Position numbers and translations under genes: made by a program. From positions 1 to 32,419 of the forward strand of contig DATJXA010000056.1 in the NCBI GenBank assembly GCA_035500675.1: a DNA stretch of 32,419 bases, written 5' to 3'. Source of the stretch: JAGVPT01 sp035500675. GTDB taxonomy: Bacteria > Bacteroidota > Ignavibacteria > UBA10030 > UBA8401. Below the pieces are notes generated by a model. It was not told where the DNA came from, searched no databases, and was given only the letters and a program-made list of their open reading frames with translations. Positions 1 to 8,244 of this stretch are shown here, piece after piece. Positions within the stretch are counted from its first letter, which is position 1; every line of letters begins with the position of its first letter.

Positions 1-670
1 CTTTGAACGGGGGCAAATAAATTTCGTGAAGCGCTCGCTCGTCGACGACTGAATTGCTTTTCCTTCTATAAAAATCCGTATTGTTGGCGACAAAGTGCTT
101 CAGCGTGGCAACGGTGCCCGTACTCTGGAGGCCTTTAACGTATTGTTCGATCATTCGTGATCGGAGAAATGGGTCTTCTCCGAAATATTCGAAGTTGCGC
201 CCACACTGAGACTGACGGTACTCGTTCATTCCAGGACCGAGCAATATGCCAATTCCGGCGGCACGACATTCTTCTCCGATCGCTTCCGCATATGCATATG
301 AAAGTTTCGGGTTCCATGACGCGGCAAGACAGAGCGGGCAGGGGAATGCCGTGGATTTATCAAGATGATATCGGGCAACGCTGGTGTCCCCTGGGGTCTC
401 GCGAATATGGACACCTTGCGTTGCGTCGGACATATAGACTTCCCCAAGGTGCAGCCTGGGAATCGGCCTCAAAAAGAAAGATCTATCGCCTCCGACAAAG
501 GCCACTTTCTCATTCAGCGTCATCAGCGTCAGCATTGAATCGGCCATCGCATCGGCTCGCTCGTATGAGAGCGGTTGAAACGGAATGTCTTCTTTGTCGG
601 GCGATTGAGCAAACGCGACGTATAACGAAATTAAGGAAAAGGAAAAAAAAGCGGTAATTTTCTTATTCAT
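1..670 (-). CDS. GH3 family beta-glucosidase, N-terminal part (cut by window edge)
   Basis: The minus frame starting at 670 stays open to the left edge, giving about 223 residues of a larger protein. It begins with a signal peptide (MNKKITAFF, then a hydrophobic run ending near VAFAQ). About residues 30-220 match the glycoside hydrolase family 3 N-terminal barrel: a GPGMNEYRQ segment, then CGRNFEYFGEDP, then ATLKHFVANN with the family's KHF motif, then VDERALHEIYLPPF. GH3 enzymes remove terminal beta-linked sugars, usually glucose or xylose; the exported form suggests periplasmic or surface breakdown of plant oligosaccharides. The catalytic Asp and the C-terminal domains lie outside the window. 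The start is taken at the ATG preceding the signal peptide, with a GAGAGAA stretch upstream. The glucuronoyl-esterase-like gene at 15.8-18 kb would fit the same diet. Confidence 0.85.
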   Translation of the reverse strand, partial: MNKKITAFFSFSLISLYVAFAQSPDKEDIPFQPLSYERADAMADSMLTLMTLNEKVAFVGGDRSFFLRPIPRLHLGEVYMSDATQGVHIRETPGDTSVARYHLDKSTAFPCPLCLAASWNPKLSYAYAEAIGEECRAAGIGILLGPGMNEYRQSQCGRNFEYFGEDPFLRSRMIEQYVKGLQSTGTVATLKHFVANNTDFYRRKSNSVVDERALHEIYLPPFK

Positions 671-759
671 GGTGGTTCTCTCTGCAAATGTTATTTCCTT
701 AAGAATGCGGGCTCCGTTTTGTTATGTTGATCCCGATAGGAGGCGATCCGATTTTCTTC

Positions 760-1749
760 CTACAATTCGACCCACGACCCGCTTCTCGAGCTCTCAGATA
801 TTCCATCAATGACCTTCATATTTGCCACCCCATCTTCGATCGGAGTGGGCACCGGGGCATTTTCCAGTATAGCGCGGGAGAATGAATCTCCCTGAATTGT
901 ATAGTGGTCGTATGGTGCGAAAACAATCTCTTCTACTTTCTCTCTGCTGTGTCGGATCACTTTGGAGGGACGGTCGGGAGCGGGAGTAAAAGGGGTTTCT
1001 ATTTCAAGGAATCCCTGTGTCCCGAATACTTTAGCGTATTGGTAAGGAGGCAGCTGCGTCGAGCATGAAAAGGTCGAACTTCCTTTCGGAAAATCGAGGA
1101 TGCCCGATACCAATCGATCGGTCCGCATTTTGGGGTCGTATTCAACCGCCCCGCATACACGCTGCGGCTCGACGTCGAAAAGAAAGCGTGAGAGGGAGAT
1201 ACAATAACAACCGATATCGAGAAGTCCTCCTCCGCCTATGTCCGCCTGGTTCCGGATGTCTTGTGGATTATCGTTGTAGTACGAGAACATTGCATGGATA
1301 TGTCTTACTTCGCCGATCGCGCCGCTATCGACAAGTTTCTTGACCCCGATAGTTTGTGGATGATGGCGGTACATGAACGCTTCCATGAGTTTGAGCTTTG
1401 GAAACTTTTGTGCCTCCTCCTGCAAATATTCTGCGTCCCGAGCGTTGATAGCAATCGGTTTTTCGCACAGGACATGCTTTCCCGCTCTTAGGGCTTTGAG
1501 CGTCCATTCGACATGAAGATGATTTGGGAGGGAAATATAAATTGCTTGGATATCATCATCTGCCAAGAGTTCTTCGTAAGAGCCGTACGCCTTTGCGATA
1601 CCCAGCTTTTTCGCCGCTTGCTGAGCGGAAGCCAGCTTCCGGGAAGCGATCGCTGTGATGGACGTATATTGCCCCCGTTGCATCGCGGGAATGACTTTTT
1701 CAGTCCCAATTCGTGCCGTGCTGAGAACGCCCCAATTTATTTTTGCCAT
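760..1749 (-). CDS. Gfo/Idh/MocA family NAD(P)-dependent oxidoreductase
   Basis: About 329 residues, the usual length for this family. The N-terminus (INWGVLSTARIGTEKVIPAM) is the Rossmann nucleotide-binding strand-loop-helix, and LCEKPIA near residue 95 is the family's EKP motif whose Lys acts in catalysis. MEAFMYRHHPQT follows, as in dihydrodiol dehydrogenase-like and glucose-fructose oxidoreductase-like members. The C-terminal half is the alpha/beta substrate domain. Members oxidise or reduce sugars, inositols or related polyols; the substrate cannot be told from sequence. Two ATGs lie six bases apart; the second (1749) is preferred because AAAGGA stands at a proper distance from it. The gene lies next to the GH3 gene on the same strand, 90 bp upstream of it, so a shared carbohydrate role is plausible. 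Confidence 0.88.
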   Translation of the reverse strand: MAKINWGVLSTARIGTEKVIPAMQRGQYTSITAIASRKLASAQQAAKKLGIAKAYGSYEELLADDDIQAIYISLPNHLHVEWTLKALRAGKHVLCEKPIAINARDAEYLQEEAQKFPKLKLMEAFMYRHHPQTIGVKKLVDSGAIGEVRHIHAMFSYYNDNPQDIRNQADIGGGGLLDIGCYCISLSRFLFDVEPQRVCGAVEYDPKMRTDRLVSGILDFPKGSSTFSCSTQLPPYQYAKVFGTQGFLEIETPFTPAPDRPSKVIRHSREKVEEIVFAPYDHYTIQGDSFSRAILENAPVPTPIEDGVANMKVIDGISESSRSGSWVEL

Positions 1750-1755
1750 TCGCAT

Positions 1756-2046
1756 TATCCTTTCAAATTTTTATCACGCAGGTAGTCTTCCGATTGCATG
1801 AGCAAGCTCTGCAGCCTTATTCTACACGCTACAGCCTCGATTAAGCTAAAATCTGTCCAGGAGCCGTTGAAGCGGATCTCTAAATTCCGGACTCTTCGTC
1901 CTGATTTTGTCCAAATTGAGCTTTTCAATCTTTGAACGCCTCACAGTTGAAGACATCCGGAGAAGCGGCGTAAATTAAATATTTGCTCCGCAGGAATCAA
2001 TACAGCTTTTCGGCGGTCTTATGGATGATTCGTGCTGACCGAGGGA
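1756..2046. other. Intergenic stretch without a recognisable gene
   Basis: About 290 bases between the oxidoreductase and the TSUP gene. I see no open frame of note, no attC-like block and no clear terminator. It would hold the promoter of the oxidoreductase gene. Confidence 0.5.
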
Positions 2047-2406
2047 TCATTTGCCCAAGATCATTTTCGTGCCGGTAATGAGGAGTACAACTCCGAAAAT
2101 TTTTCGGAGAACATCGTTTGAAAGATCCGTAGCGATATTAGCTCCCAACAAGCCACCGATGACAAAACCGATGCAGACGAAGGCCGCGATTTTTAAATCG
2201 ACGTAACCCGCGGAATAGTATTTCCACGCGGCTAATATGCCGATAGGAGGGACCAGTGTCGCGAGGGTTGTGCCCTGCGCTTGATGCTGCGAAAGGCCGA
2301 AGAAAAAAACGAGGGACGGAATAATGATGATGCCCCCACCAACTCCTATCAATCCGCTAAGGACTCCCGCGGCTAGGCCTAACACTATGTAAAGTGAAAT
2401 TGTCAT
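2047..2406 (-). CDS. Half-size TSUP (TauE/SafE, DUF81) membrane transporter
   Basis: 119 residues with about four membrane segments. The N-terminal part has the diagnostic glycine-rich GLIGVGGGIIIIPSL motif of TSUP transporters after the first helix, followed by QAQGTTLATLVPPIG and a second glycine-rich helix (GFVIGGLLGAN). Full TSUP proteins are about 250 residues with two such halves; this one has a single repeat and ends cleanly at LGK. Half-length members are known and probably work as dimers, so I take it as intact rather than truncated. The family moves sulfite, sulfonates or other small organic anions across the inner membrane; the substrate here is unknown. Confidence 0.85.
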   Translation of the reverse strand: MTISLYIVLGLAAGVLSGLIGVGGGIIIIPSLVFFFGLSQHQAQGTTLATLVPPIGILAAWKYYSAGYVDLKIAAFVCIGFVIGGLLGANIATDLSNDVLRKIFGVVLLITGTKMILGK

Positions 2407-2529
2407 TGTAGGTTCTTATGATTTGTTTTCTAATTCGTGGTGTGTCAATTTTACTTCGAGCGGTCATCGAGTATGTGTCAGCATCGTCACTCCATCTGGT
2501 CCTTTTTTCGCTTACCTCGAATATGTTTC

Positions 2530-3117
2530 TTAAGGGTAAAGCTTGCCATGCATCTCGAGCATCCGCACAAACTTATTGATTCTGTCCTTCCGGGTCTCCG
2601 CCTTTTTTGCCGTTTGTATCCTGAATAAAATGGAGTATCTGTTTTGACTGTTGAGGGTAGCAAAAAAGGCTTTGGCTTTCGGATTTTTGCTGAGGGACTT
2701 TTTAAAATCAAGGGGAGGCGATGCCGTTCTGTGTGAATCGTATGCAGCGTCCCATCGTCCGTTCTCTTTAGCGGTCTCAATCGCAACAAGTCCCGGTTTT
2801 CTCATTCGGCCGAGTTTGATGAGCTCCAACGCTTTGGCGCGATTGATCTTGGACCAGATGCTTTTTGGTCCGCGCGGGGTAAATCTTTGCAGCCAGGTTT
2901 TGTCGTCGAACGTCTTTTTCTGACCATCGATCCATCCATAGCAGAGAGCAGATTCGAGCGCTTCCTGGTATGTGACGGATTGAATGTCCGTCCCTTTTTT
3001 CCCAATCCTCACCCAAAGACCGGCCGACGAATCGAAATGCTTCCCAAGCCAGGTTTCCCAAGCCCTCTGATGTGTGAAAAGTTTCACCGGCAGATCTATT
3101 TTAGCTTTTTTAGTCAT
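2530..3117 (-). CDS. YdeI/OmpD-associated family protein
   Basis: About 195 residues, the full usual length. Recognisable blocks are AWETWLGKHFDSSAGLWVRI near the N-terminus, then YQEALESALCYGWIDGQKKTFD, then RFTPRGPKSIWSKINRAKA, and a C-terminal helical part ending RKDRINKFVRMLEM. These are hallmark segments of the YdeI family, a cytosolic group linked genetically to bacteriocin or stress tolerance in enterobacteria; its biochemical role is not settled. The ATG at 3117 is preferred over an upstream TTG at 3132, although neither has a strong ribosome binding site. It stands alone, with unrelated neighbours on both sides. Confidence 0.88.
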   Translation of the reverse strand: MTKKAKIDLPVKLFTHQRAWETWLGKHFDSSAGLWVRIGKKGTDIQSVTYQEALESALCYGWIDGQKKTFDDKTWLQRFTPRGPKSIWSKINRAKALELIKLGRMRKPGLVAIETAKENGRWDAAYDSHRTASPPLDFKKSLSKNPKAKAFFATLNSQNRYSILFRIQTAKKAETRKDRINKFVRMLEMHGKLYP

Positions 3118-3188
3118 CTGCTTATGAAGCAATATGTTGTCCGAAGATGATCGCCAGTACGGAGGTTTTACGCTGAATGCATCTTCGG

Positions 3189-3599
3189 CTATTTGAGGCC
3201 GAAAAACTCTTTACATTCCTCTTTCAGCTGATCATCGGTCACTACATATTTCAACAGCCAGGGCTTGTCTTTCCCGTTAGTGAGGATTGTCCCAAATTCG
3301 ACCGAATCTCTCGAAACCGTAAACGATTGATTGGAGCCGAATCGGACACGGATCGTTCGATCCGAGACATACTCGCACGGTAAACCTTTCGCTCTCACAA
3401 ATGCGGCGATCCTTGTACTGTAATACGAAAAATCACTCAACGCTTCTCCTTCATCGAGCGATAATGAATCCGCCTCCGCTACGGAAGGGCCAAAAATGTA
3501 GACCCCTTCTCCGGTAATGATTCGTGTTGAAAGAAATTGAGCCGACGTCTTAAAAGGAATGAGGAAGAAAATTCCGATGAGAAAGATGCTGTGCTTCAT
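3189..3599 (-). CDS. Small secreted protein of unknown function
   Basis: 136 residues beginning with a typical signal peptide (MKHSIFLIGIFFLIPFKTSAQ, cleavage likely before or after the Gln). The mature part of about 115 residues is mixed polar with short strands, such as RTIRVRFGSNQSFTVSRDSVEFG, and a C-terminal charged helix (DDQLKEECKEFFG). I do not recognise a named family. The composition and clean signal sequence support a real exported protein, probably periplasmic. Confidence 0.7.
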   Translation of the reverse strand: MKHSIFLIGIFFLIPFKTSAQFLSTRIITGEGVYIFGPSVAEADSLSLDEGEALSDFSYYSTRIAAFVRAKGLPCEYVSDRTIRVRFGSNQSFTVSRDSVEFGTILTNGKDKPWLLKYVVTDDQLKEECKEFFGLK

Positions 3600-3622
3600 T
3601 TATGTATCAATGGTCGAGGTCT

Positions 3623-3985
3623 TTAAGTGAGTTGGCTCCATTCGATATCGCCGATCAATCGAAACTTTGAATCAAGTTGGACTTTCGCTTCCCATGCTTG
3701 ATAGCCGATGCGTGAAGCCCGGGCAACGACATTTTTCGCTTCCACGGCGGATAACGAAACAGGCTTTTGAGGGAGGACGGCGGTGCAAACACGGATGAGA
3801 AGGCCGATTTCGTCGCCCGTCGCTTCGATGTCCTTTGACCCGGGATTCTTCGCGTCGATATTCGTAATGTATCCTCTGCTCGCAAGCGATGATGCGGCGA
3901 ATTTTTCCCCGATGCGCTCTATGTCGACGTTGCGTTTCGTATCTAACGATCCGTGATGTAAAGATTCATAATCGAACGATGCATG
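3623..3985 (-). pseudogene. Open frame without a start codon; likely remnant of a conserved small protein
   Basis: Directly after the TAG stop of the SRPBCC gene the same frame stays open for about 120 codons to a TAA at 3623. The product reads like a real soluble protein, with segments such as SLDTKRNVDIERIGEKF, SRGYITNIDAKNPGSKDIEA and IGYQAWEAKVQLD, and resembles small restriction-endonuclease-fold-like proteins in style. There is no ATG, GTG or TTG at a sensible place in this frame. An ATG in another frame nearby ends after about 13 codons, so a 5' deletion or frameshift is likely. An in-frame leftover of a longer fused gene, or an unusual start codon, are alternatives. Confidence 0.45.
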
Positions 3986-4429
3986 CTATTGAGAGGGGTG
4001 TTGCTTTTCTACCAGCGCTTTTATGCTGTCGAGCACAAATTTCCAGTTCTGCTCTGAATGGTTCTTTTCCTCATCGTTGGCATTATTATCCTGAGAGACC
4101 GTAAGCGTTACGCCGTTAGGCGTTGGCGTCAATTCCCATTTCACGGTTTTGTAATTTTCCGGAAGGTCGGGAATGCCGCTCATACTGCTCCAATATGTAG
4201 ACTCCAATATTTTTTCCGGGACGATGCGAAGGATCGTTCCCTTGTCTTCATACGCCGTTCCCTTCCAAACGCCTCTATAGGTGATTGAACTGCCGACTTT
4301 CCAATCGGAAGAAACGTCCGTGCCAAAGAGATATTGTTTAATCATCTGAGGGTTCTGCAGCGCGTTCCATACGTCAGCAGCATGAGCCCTCACGAAGATC
4401 GATTGTGTAGCAAGAAGTCCTTTGCTCAT
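3986..4429 (-). CDS. SRPBCC (AHSA1-like) domain protein
   Basis: About 147 residues from the ATG at 4429, chosen because GGAGGA stands five bases upstream; longer reading frames exist but lack such a site. The sequence shows the START/Bet v1-like AHSA1 pattern: SIFVRAHAADVWNALQNPQMIKQY near the N-terminus, then DWKVGSSITYRG, then PEKILESTYWS, and a C-terminal amphipathic helix (NWKFVLDSIKALVE). Such proteins are soluble helix-grip folds with a hydrophobic cavity that bind lipids or other small hydrophobic ligands. No partner gene shows its ligand. A second, unrelated SRPBCC gene lies at 22.4 kb inside the cassette array. Confidence 0.85.
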   Translation of the reverse strand: MSKGLLATQSIFVRAHAADVWNALQNPQMIKQYLFGTDVSSDWKVGSSITYRGVWKGTAYEDKGTILRIVPEKILESTYWSSMSGIPDLPENYKTVKWELTPTPNGVTLTVSQDNNANDEEKNHSEQNWKFVLDSIKALVEKQHPSQ

Positions 4430-4506
4430 AAATTCCTCCGTCGATGGTGCAACGATGCCGCTCATGAAAGAGTACGGCATCCGGTTTATTGGACAGCTTT
4501 CCTATG

Positions 4507-5481
4507 TTAACTCTCTGTTCCGTAAATTTCCAGCGGGCTTTTCACATTAAGGTTCGTTTCCATGACATGCGTATATATCATAGTCGTTTCAGGAGAACGA
4601 TGTCCCAATAATTCTTGTATGATGCGCAAATTAACGCCGGATTCGAGCAAATGAGTTGCAAATGTATGCCGCAAAGTATGAGGGGTCACTCTCTTTCGTA
4701 TCTTTGCTCTCAATGCTGCGGCTCTCACTATTCGTGAAATTGTCGTTGTGTCGACATGCCATCTTCCTTCGTTTCCGGTGATAGGGTCTTTGAAAAGTTC
4801 CCGTGATGGGAAAATAAATTGCCAAATCGCCTCCTTTCCCATGTCCTTATACTTTCTTCCTAACCTGTCCGGAAGATAAGTTTCTCCTTTGCCGTTTTGG
4901 AGGTCTTTGGAATGTAACGCAATCACTTTAGAAATATGATCTTTGAGTTTATCCGTTAACGGCGCAGGAAGCAACGTAATCCGGTCTTTGTTGCCTTTTC
5001 CACCCACAACATTTATTCTCTTTAAGTTAAAATCTATGTCCTTTATGCGGAGGTTTATTAATTCGTTCACACGTAAGCCTGTTCCGTACAGCATTTCAAT
5101 GATAAGTCTTTTTGTCCCCGCTTCAGCCTTTATCAACTTATTGACCTCAATTTTGCTCAAAATAACGGGAAGCCTTTTCGACCTGAAAGCCCTCATCGCG
5201 TTAATTTTGCCGCTTAAATTGATCCCTAAAACTTCTTTATACAAAAAAAGGATCGCGTTCATCGCAATGTTTTGTGTCGAAGCGGCTACTTTCTGACTGA
5301 CGGCAAGATAGGTTAAATATTTTTCGATGTCTTTTTCAGTGAGAGTTGAAGGATGCTGCATTTTATGAAATTTGACGTACCTGATGATCCACTTTATATA
5401 GTGCTGTTCAGTCTTTAGAGAATATCGTTTTAATCGGAATTTGTTCCGGGCAACGTCGAGAAGCTTGGGAGAGGTTTCCAT
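4507..5481 (-). CDS. intI: Integron integrase IntI (tyrosine recombinase)
   Basis: 324 residues. The N-terminal SAM-like DNA-binding domain (about 5-90) begins with KFRLKRYSLKTEQHYIKWI. The catalytic domain carries the complete set: Arg137 in GTGLRVNEL, Lys near 162-165 in GGKGNKDR, His268 and Arg271 in HTLRHTFATH, His294 in LLGH and Tyr303 in IYTH. Between the second and third patches, about residues 204-226, lies an insertion with GRKYKDMGKEAIWQFIFPS, the extra helix region that separates IntI from XerC/XerD and is needed to hold the flipped-out bases of folded attC. The gene looks intact. It is read leftward, and its 5' side faces the cassette region, whose cassettes are also read leftward towards it; that arrangement is unusual. 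Confidence 0.95.
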   Translation of the reverse strand: METSPKLLDVARNKFRLKRYSLKTEQHYIKWIIRYVKFHKMQHPSTLTEKDIEKYLTYLAVSQKVAASTQNIAMNAILFLYKEVLGINLSGKINAMRAFRSKRLPVILSKIEVNKLIKAEAGTKRLIIEMLYGTGLRVNELINLRIKDIDFNLKRINVVGGKGNKDRITLLPAPLTDKLKDHISKVIALHSKDLQNGKGETYLPDRLGRKYKDMGKEAIWQFIFPSRELFKDPITGNEGRWHVDTTTISRIVRAAALRAKIRKRVTPHTLRHTFATHLLESGVNLRIIQELLGHRSPETTMIYTHVMETNLNVKSPLEIYGTES

Positions 5482-5660
5482 ACTCTGGGGTTAGGACAAA
5501 GGGGAATACATCTTGTCCGTTTCGTTACTCCTTGTTCTTCATGCGAGGAAAAGTATCACGCGTTGTAACGCTGTTGTCATTTTTTGAATGCAGTGTCGTC
5601 GGTGATGGATTGTCATAATTAATTAGTGGCTCAACTTTTCTCAAGGATTAACGGGTCCTT
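5482..5660. promoter_or_regulatory. intI upstream region; candidate but unproven attI and intI promoter
   Basis: 180 bases between intI and the next gene. Ten bases upstream of the intI ATG is gggGTTAGGAcaaagg, which resembles the core at the array's attC ends except for the last base. Around it an interrupted inverted repeat, ggacaa and ttgtcc, could bind IntI. Further up, gcgttgtaacgc (about 5560-5571) is a near-perfect palindrome. Any of these might be an attI or an operator. No attC-like site or cassette follows within 8 kb, so this attI, if real, is empty or has lost its cassettes. Confidence 0.3.
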
Positions 5661-6269
5661 TTATTTTGGATTTCCTCGAGGAGTGAACATTGAATCAAGG
5701 AGGTTTTTGTACTCTCCCAGCGGCATGAGTCCCAGGCGCGCCCTTCTTTCGTCCACCGTGCTTGAATCTCGGATCGGTCTAAAAATTACTTGACCGTCTT
5801 TGACGAACGATTGCGAGCCATAAATTTGCGGACGCCCCGCGGCAACTTCGAGCCGGTCAACAAGATAGGCGAGATGTTCGGCAGAAGTTTCGCCTTCATT
5901 GTAGGCTTTTTTTAGAAGCTTGAGACAATAGGATTGAAAAGCTGTATCGAGGTCGGCGTGTTGCACAAGCAAGAACGCCGCTTCCTCTCCATCTTTTCCG
6001 ACGAGCGAGATTCCGGGCCATCCCCTCGGGATGACATAGTGTTTCATCCAAAATATATCAGCAGAGTCTACTTTGTTTAATGCGAGAACATCCTCAAAAC
6101 CCGGTTGGATCCCTCGCTGGAGTTTATCAATAAAATGCGTTTGTCGGACGTCCTGGTCGGCCTTCAAATGATCGAGGAGCTCAGCCCTTAAGAGAGAGTC
6201 TTTCACCGTTTGCGCGAATACAATGGAAGAAATGCAAACAGTCAAACAGAGGATCGTTTTGATCTTCAC
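5661..6269 (-). CDS. Secreted DUF6624 family protein
   Basis: 202 residues with a signal peptide (ILCLTVCISSIVFAQ). The mature protein contains DUF6624 landmarks in order: RAELLDHLKADQDVRQ near residue 28, IPRGWPGISLVGKDGEEAAFLLVQHAD around 80-105, YLVDRLEVAAGRPQIYGSQ around 135-150, and VDERRARLGLMPLGEYKNLLD near the end. The family is widespread in Bacteroidota and has no known activity. The start is a GTG. The gene stands alone with about 180 bp before intI. Confidence 0.82.
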   Translation of the reverse strand: MKIKTILCLTVCISSIVFAQTVKDSLLRAELLDHLKADQDVRQTHFIDKLQRGIQPGFEDVLALNKVDSADIFWMKHYVIPRGWPGISLVGKDGEEAAFLLVQHADLDTAFQSYCLKLLKKAYNEGETSAEHLAYLVDRLEVAAGRPQIYGSQSFVKDGQVIFRPIRDSSTVDERRARLGLMPLGEYKNLLDSMFTPRGNPK

Positions 6270-6357
6270 AGCAGGTCTTTTAAATATGAAAACAAATGTG
6301 TTTAGGGCGAGATGCCGTTTTCGTCTCCGATCGGTGTTGAGGATGATGGCGATGATG

Positions 6358-6762
6358 TTACTGATTACCGATCTCAGGGTTTGGACCTTGCTGAGAAGGT
6401 TCCTCAGAGCGGTTGAAAGATTTCCAAATAACCCAGGCTAGATTGGCGTAGACGAAAAGCGCCCCGAGGAGCACAGGAATTGAATCGGAAACAGACGGCT
6501 CATCATCGTTGACTTTTGTCACCAACGTGGCTGACAGATGTGAAAAACAATTCGGCATAAGAATATAGGCTCTCATTGCAGTGGTGCTGTGATTGCGAAA
6601 AGAATAGTTCAACCCCACGCACCACGCAAATTGATTGCCGTAGTGTGATTCAATAACTCTGTCGAAATCCTGCATCGGAGAGAGTTTATCCCAGATAGGC
6701 AGGCCGATTGCTGCCGATCCGAAAAGGAGGATGAATATTATCCGGCTTATTTGTTGATTCAT
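6358..6762 (-). CDS. Small membrane protein of unknown function
   Basis: 134 residues. A hydrophobic N-terminal segment (IIFILLFGSAAIGLPIW) and a second membrane helix near the C-terminus (IPVLLGALFVYANLAWVIW) flank a polar loop of about 65 residues with several His, Cys and aromatic residues, probably periplasmic. The C-terminal tail is charged and cytosolic. AGG lies just upstream of the ATG. I do not recognise the family. Confidence 0.65.
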   Translation of the reverse strand: MNQQISRIIFILLFGSAAIGLPIWDKLSPMQDFDRVIESHYGNQFAWCVGLNYSFRNHSTTAMRAYILMPNCFSHLSATLVTKVNDDEPSVSDSIPVLLGALFVYANLAWVIWKSFNRSEEPSQQGPNPEIGNQ

Positions 6763-6810
6763 GTGCCTGTTTCTTCAGAGACAATCCATTTGACTAGTCT
6801 TGATTCGATT

Positions 6811-7251
6811 TTAAATAGATGGTTCACCTCCAAGTATTTTATCGAATACTTCCTGAGTTTTCTTTTGTTGGAAGCCAAGGTTTTTATAAAAAGTTTTTGC
6901 TTTTTCCCGCACTGAATTTGTTCTCACACGAATTTGCCGGCAGCCGTTCTTGAGAGCCCACGATTCGGCAGCTGCAACAAGTGCAGTTCCGACTCCCGCA
7001 TTACGCCGTGATTCTTTTACAACCAATCCTCGGATCTCCGCAAAAGAACCGCTCTCTAAAGATTGAATAAGCGAAACGTGGATCCAGCCGACAACTAGAT
7101 CAAGTTCTGCAACAAACACTGCGTTCCGTCGCTCTAATATAATATTCTCTAATCGGCTTTCCATCTCAGTCGCCGAAGTCGGATAACCAAGCTCTCCGGC
7201 AAGTCCCGCTAAAGCTTTCGCATCAGATTTCTTTGCGTTGCGGATTTTCAT
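6811..7251 (-). CDS. GNAT family N-acetyltransferase
   Basis: About 146 residues from the ATG at 7251 (MKIRNAKKSDAKAL), which is where the GNAT fold starts; a longer frame to 7311 only adds unrelated residues. AEIRGLVVKESRRNAGVGTALVAAAE holds the acetyl-CoA-binding motif A (R/Q-x-x-G-x-G/A), followed by RTNSVREKAKTFYKNLGF, the usual motif B. These enzymes move an acetyl group from acetyl-CoA to an amine; the acceptor is unknown. It lies 66 bp from the SPFH gene, same strand. Confidence 0.85.
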   Translation of the reverse strand: MKIRNAKKSDAKALAGLAGELGYPTSATEMESRLENIILERRNAVFVAELDLVVGWIHVSLIQSLESGSFAEIRGLVVKESRRNAGVGTALVAAAESWALKNGCRQIRVRTNSVREKAKTFYKNLGFQQKKTQEVFDKILGGEPSI

Positions 7252-7317
7252 ATTTCCAAGCCCTTGGCCAGCTACGTCTTGGTAACATTGAAGCTTCAGT
7301 CGGCGCCGCACCTTTTG

Positions 7318-8244
7318 CTATTTCTTGGTCCCCTGGATATTCAACAAAGGCGTCAATTTTTGGTCGTACGGTAAAATGATTGTGGAGTTATTCGGACTAT
7401 TCAATAAATCCTTGAGCTGCGTGATGTAATACCATTGTAGATAGTTCTGCGTTAACCCGTTGCCGATTATTTTCTGGGCATTCGAGATCCCCTGGGCTTC
7501 GATCGCTTTTCGCTGGGCCTCCTTCTGCGCGTACTGTATGGTATACTCCATTTGCTGCGCTTCTTGCGAAGCTTTTAACTTAGCTGCAATGGCATCGCTG
7601 ACCGTTGTGGGTGGTTCAACATTTCGGATCAAGACGTTGTCCAAAATGACCCCTTTGCCCTTCAGCTCTTGGAGCAATATCTCCGTCACCATCTTTGTAT
7701 AGGCGTCCCGTTGCATCGACATGACGTCGCTGGCGTCAAATTTCGTCGCGGCGTCTACAAGCGCTGTTCTAATTGCCGGCCTTACGATCACTTCCTCGTA
7801 ATTCATTCCGATATTGCTGTATACGTTGTTCGCTTGCGATGGATCCAAATGATACCATACGCTGACATCGAACTTCAGAATAAGTTGGTCGCGGGAAAGG
7901 GTGGAGACTGCATCGTCGCCAGTTCTATTTCCCTCATTGTTGACCGAAGACATCGTATAGTTTTTCGTTTGGATAGACATTTTATAGACGTCGGTGAGAA
8001 AAAAAATCGGATGAATTCCGGCCGGAAGAGATTGTGAGCCCACATTGCCGAACGTCACAGGGACTCCTACGTATCCCGGTTCAACGATGGTAAAAGACGT
8101 GGAGAGCAAGGACAAGATGGCCAGCCCAAGGCTCGCAAAGCCGATTTTTCTGAATCTCGTCGTATAGGAAGGATCACTCGGCTTAAGAGTCAACAAAGCA
8201 ATTCCTGCCGCGATGAACAACACTATCAAAAATGATGCTGACAT
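7318..8244 (-). CDS. SPFH/band-7 (prohibitin-like) membrane protein
   Basis: About 308 residues from ATG 8244, chosen because AAAGGAG sits eight bases upstream. Two hydrophobic segments occupy about residues 2-20 and 32-55. The SPFH domain follows (EPGYVGVPVTFGNVGSQSL, then KFDVSVWYHLDPSQANNVYSNIG, then RPAIRTALVDAATKFDASDV), ending with a coiled-coil stretch rich in Ala, Gln and Glu (about 225-265). It resembles prohibitin/HflK-type scaffolds that form membrane-bound rings, gather in lipid microdomains and modulate membrane proteases. There is no adjacent NfeD or protease gene, so the partner is unknown. Confidence 0.88.
   Translation of the reverse strand: MSASFLIVLFIAAGIALLTLKPSDPSYTTRFRKIGFASLGLAILSLLSTSFTIVEPGYVGVPVTFGNVGSQSLPAGIHPIFFLTDVYKMSIQTKNYTMSSVNNEGNRTGDDAVSTLSRDQLILKFDVSVWYHLDPSQANNVYSNIGMNYEEVIVRPAIRTALVDAATKFDASDVMSMQRDAYTKMVTEILLQELKGKGVILDNVLIRNVEPPTTVSDAIAAKLKASQEAQQMEYTIQYAQKEAQRKAIEAQGISNAQKIIGNGLTQNYLQWYYITQLKDLLNSPNNSTIILPYDQKLTPLLNIQGTKK

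Noticed and set aside
157..657. Long plus-strand open frame over the left edge
   Set aside because: It is antisense to the GH3 gene, whose minus frame has clear family motifs; the plus frame has an Arg/His-rich shadow composition.
2047..2406. TSUP gene as a truncated pseudogene
   Set aside because: Half-length proteins with one repeat and clean ends are a known form of the family.
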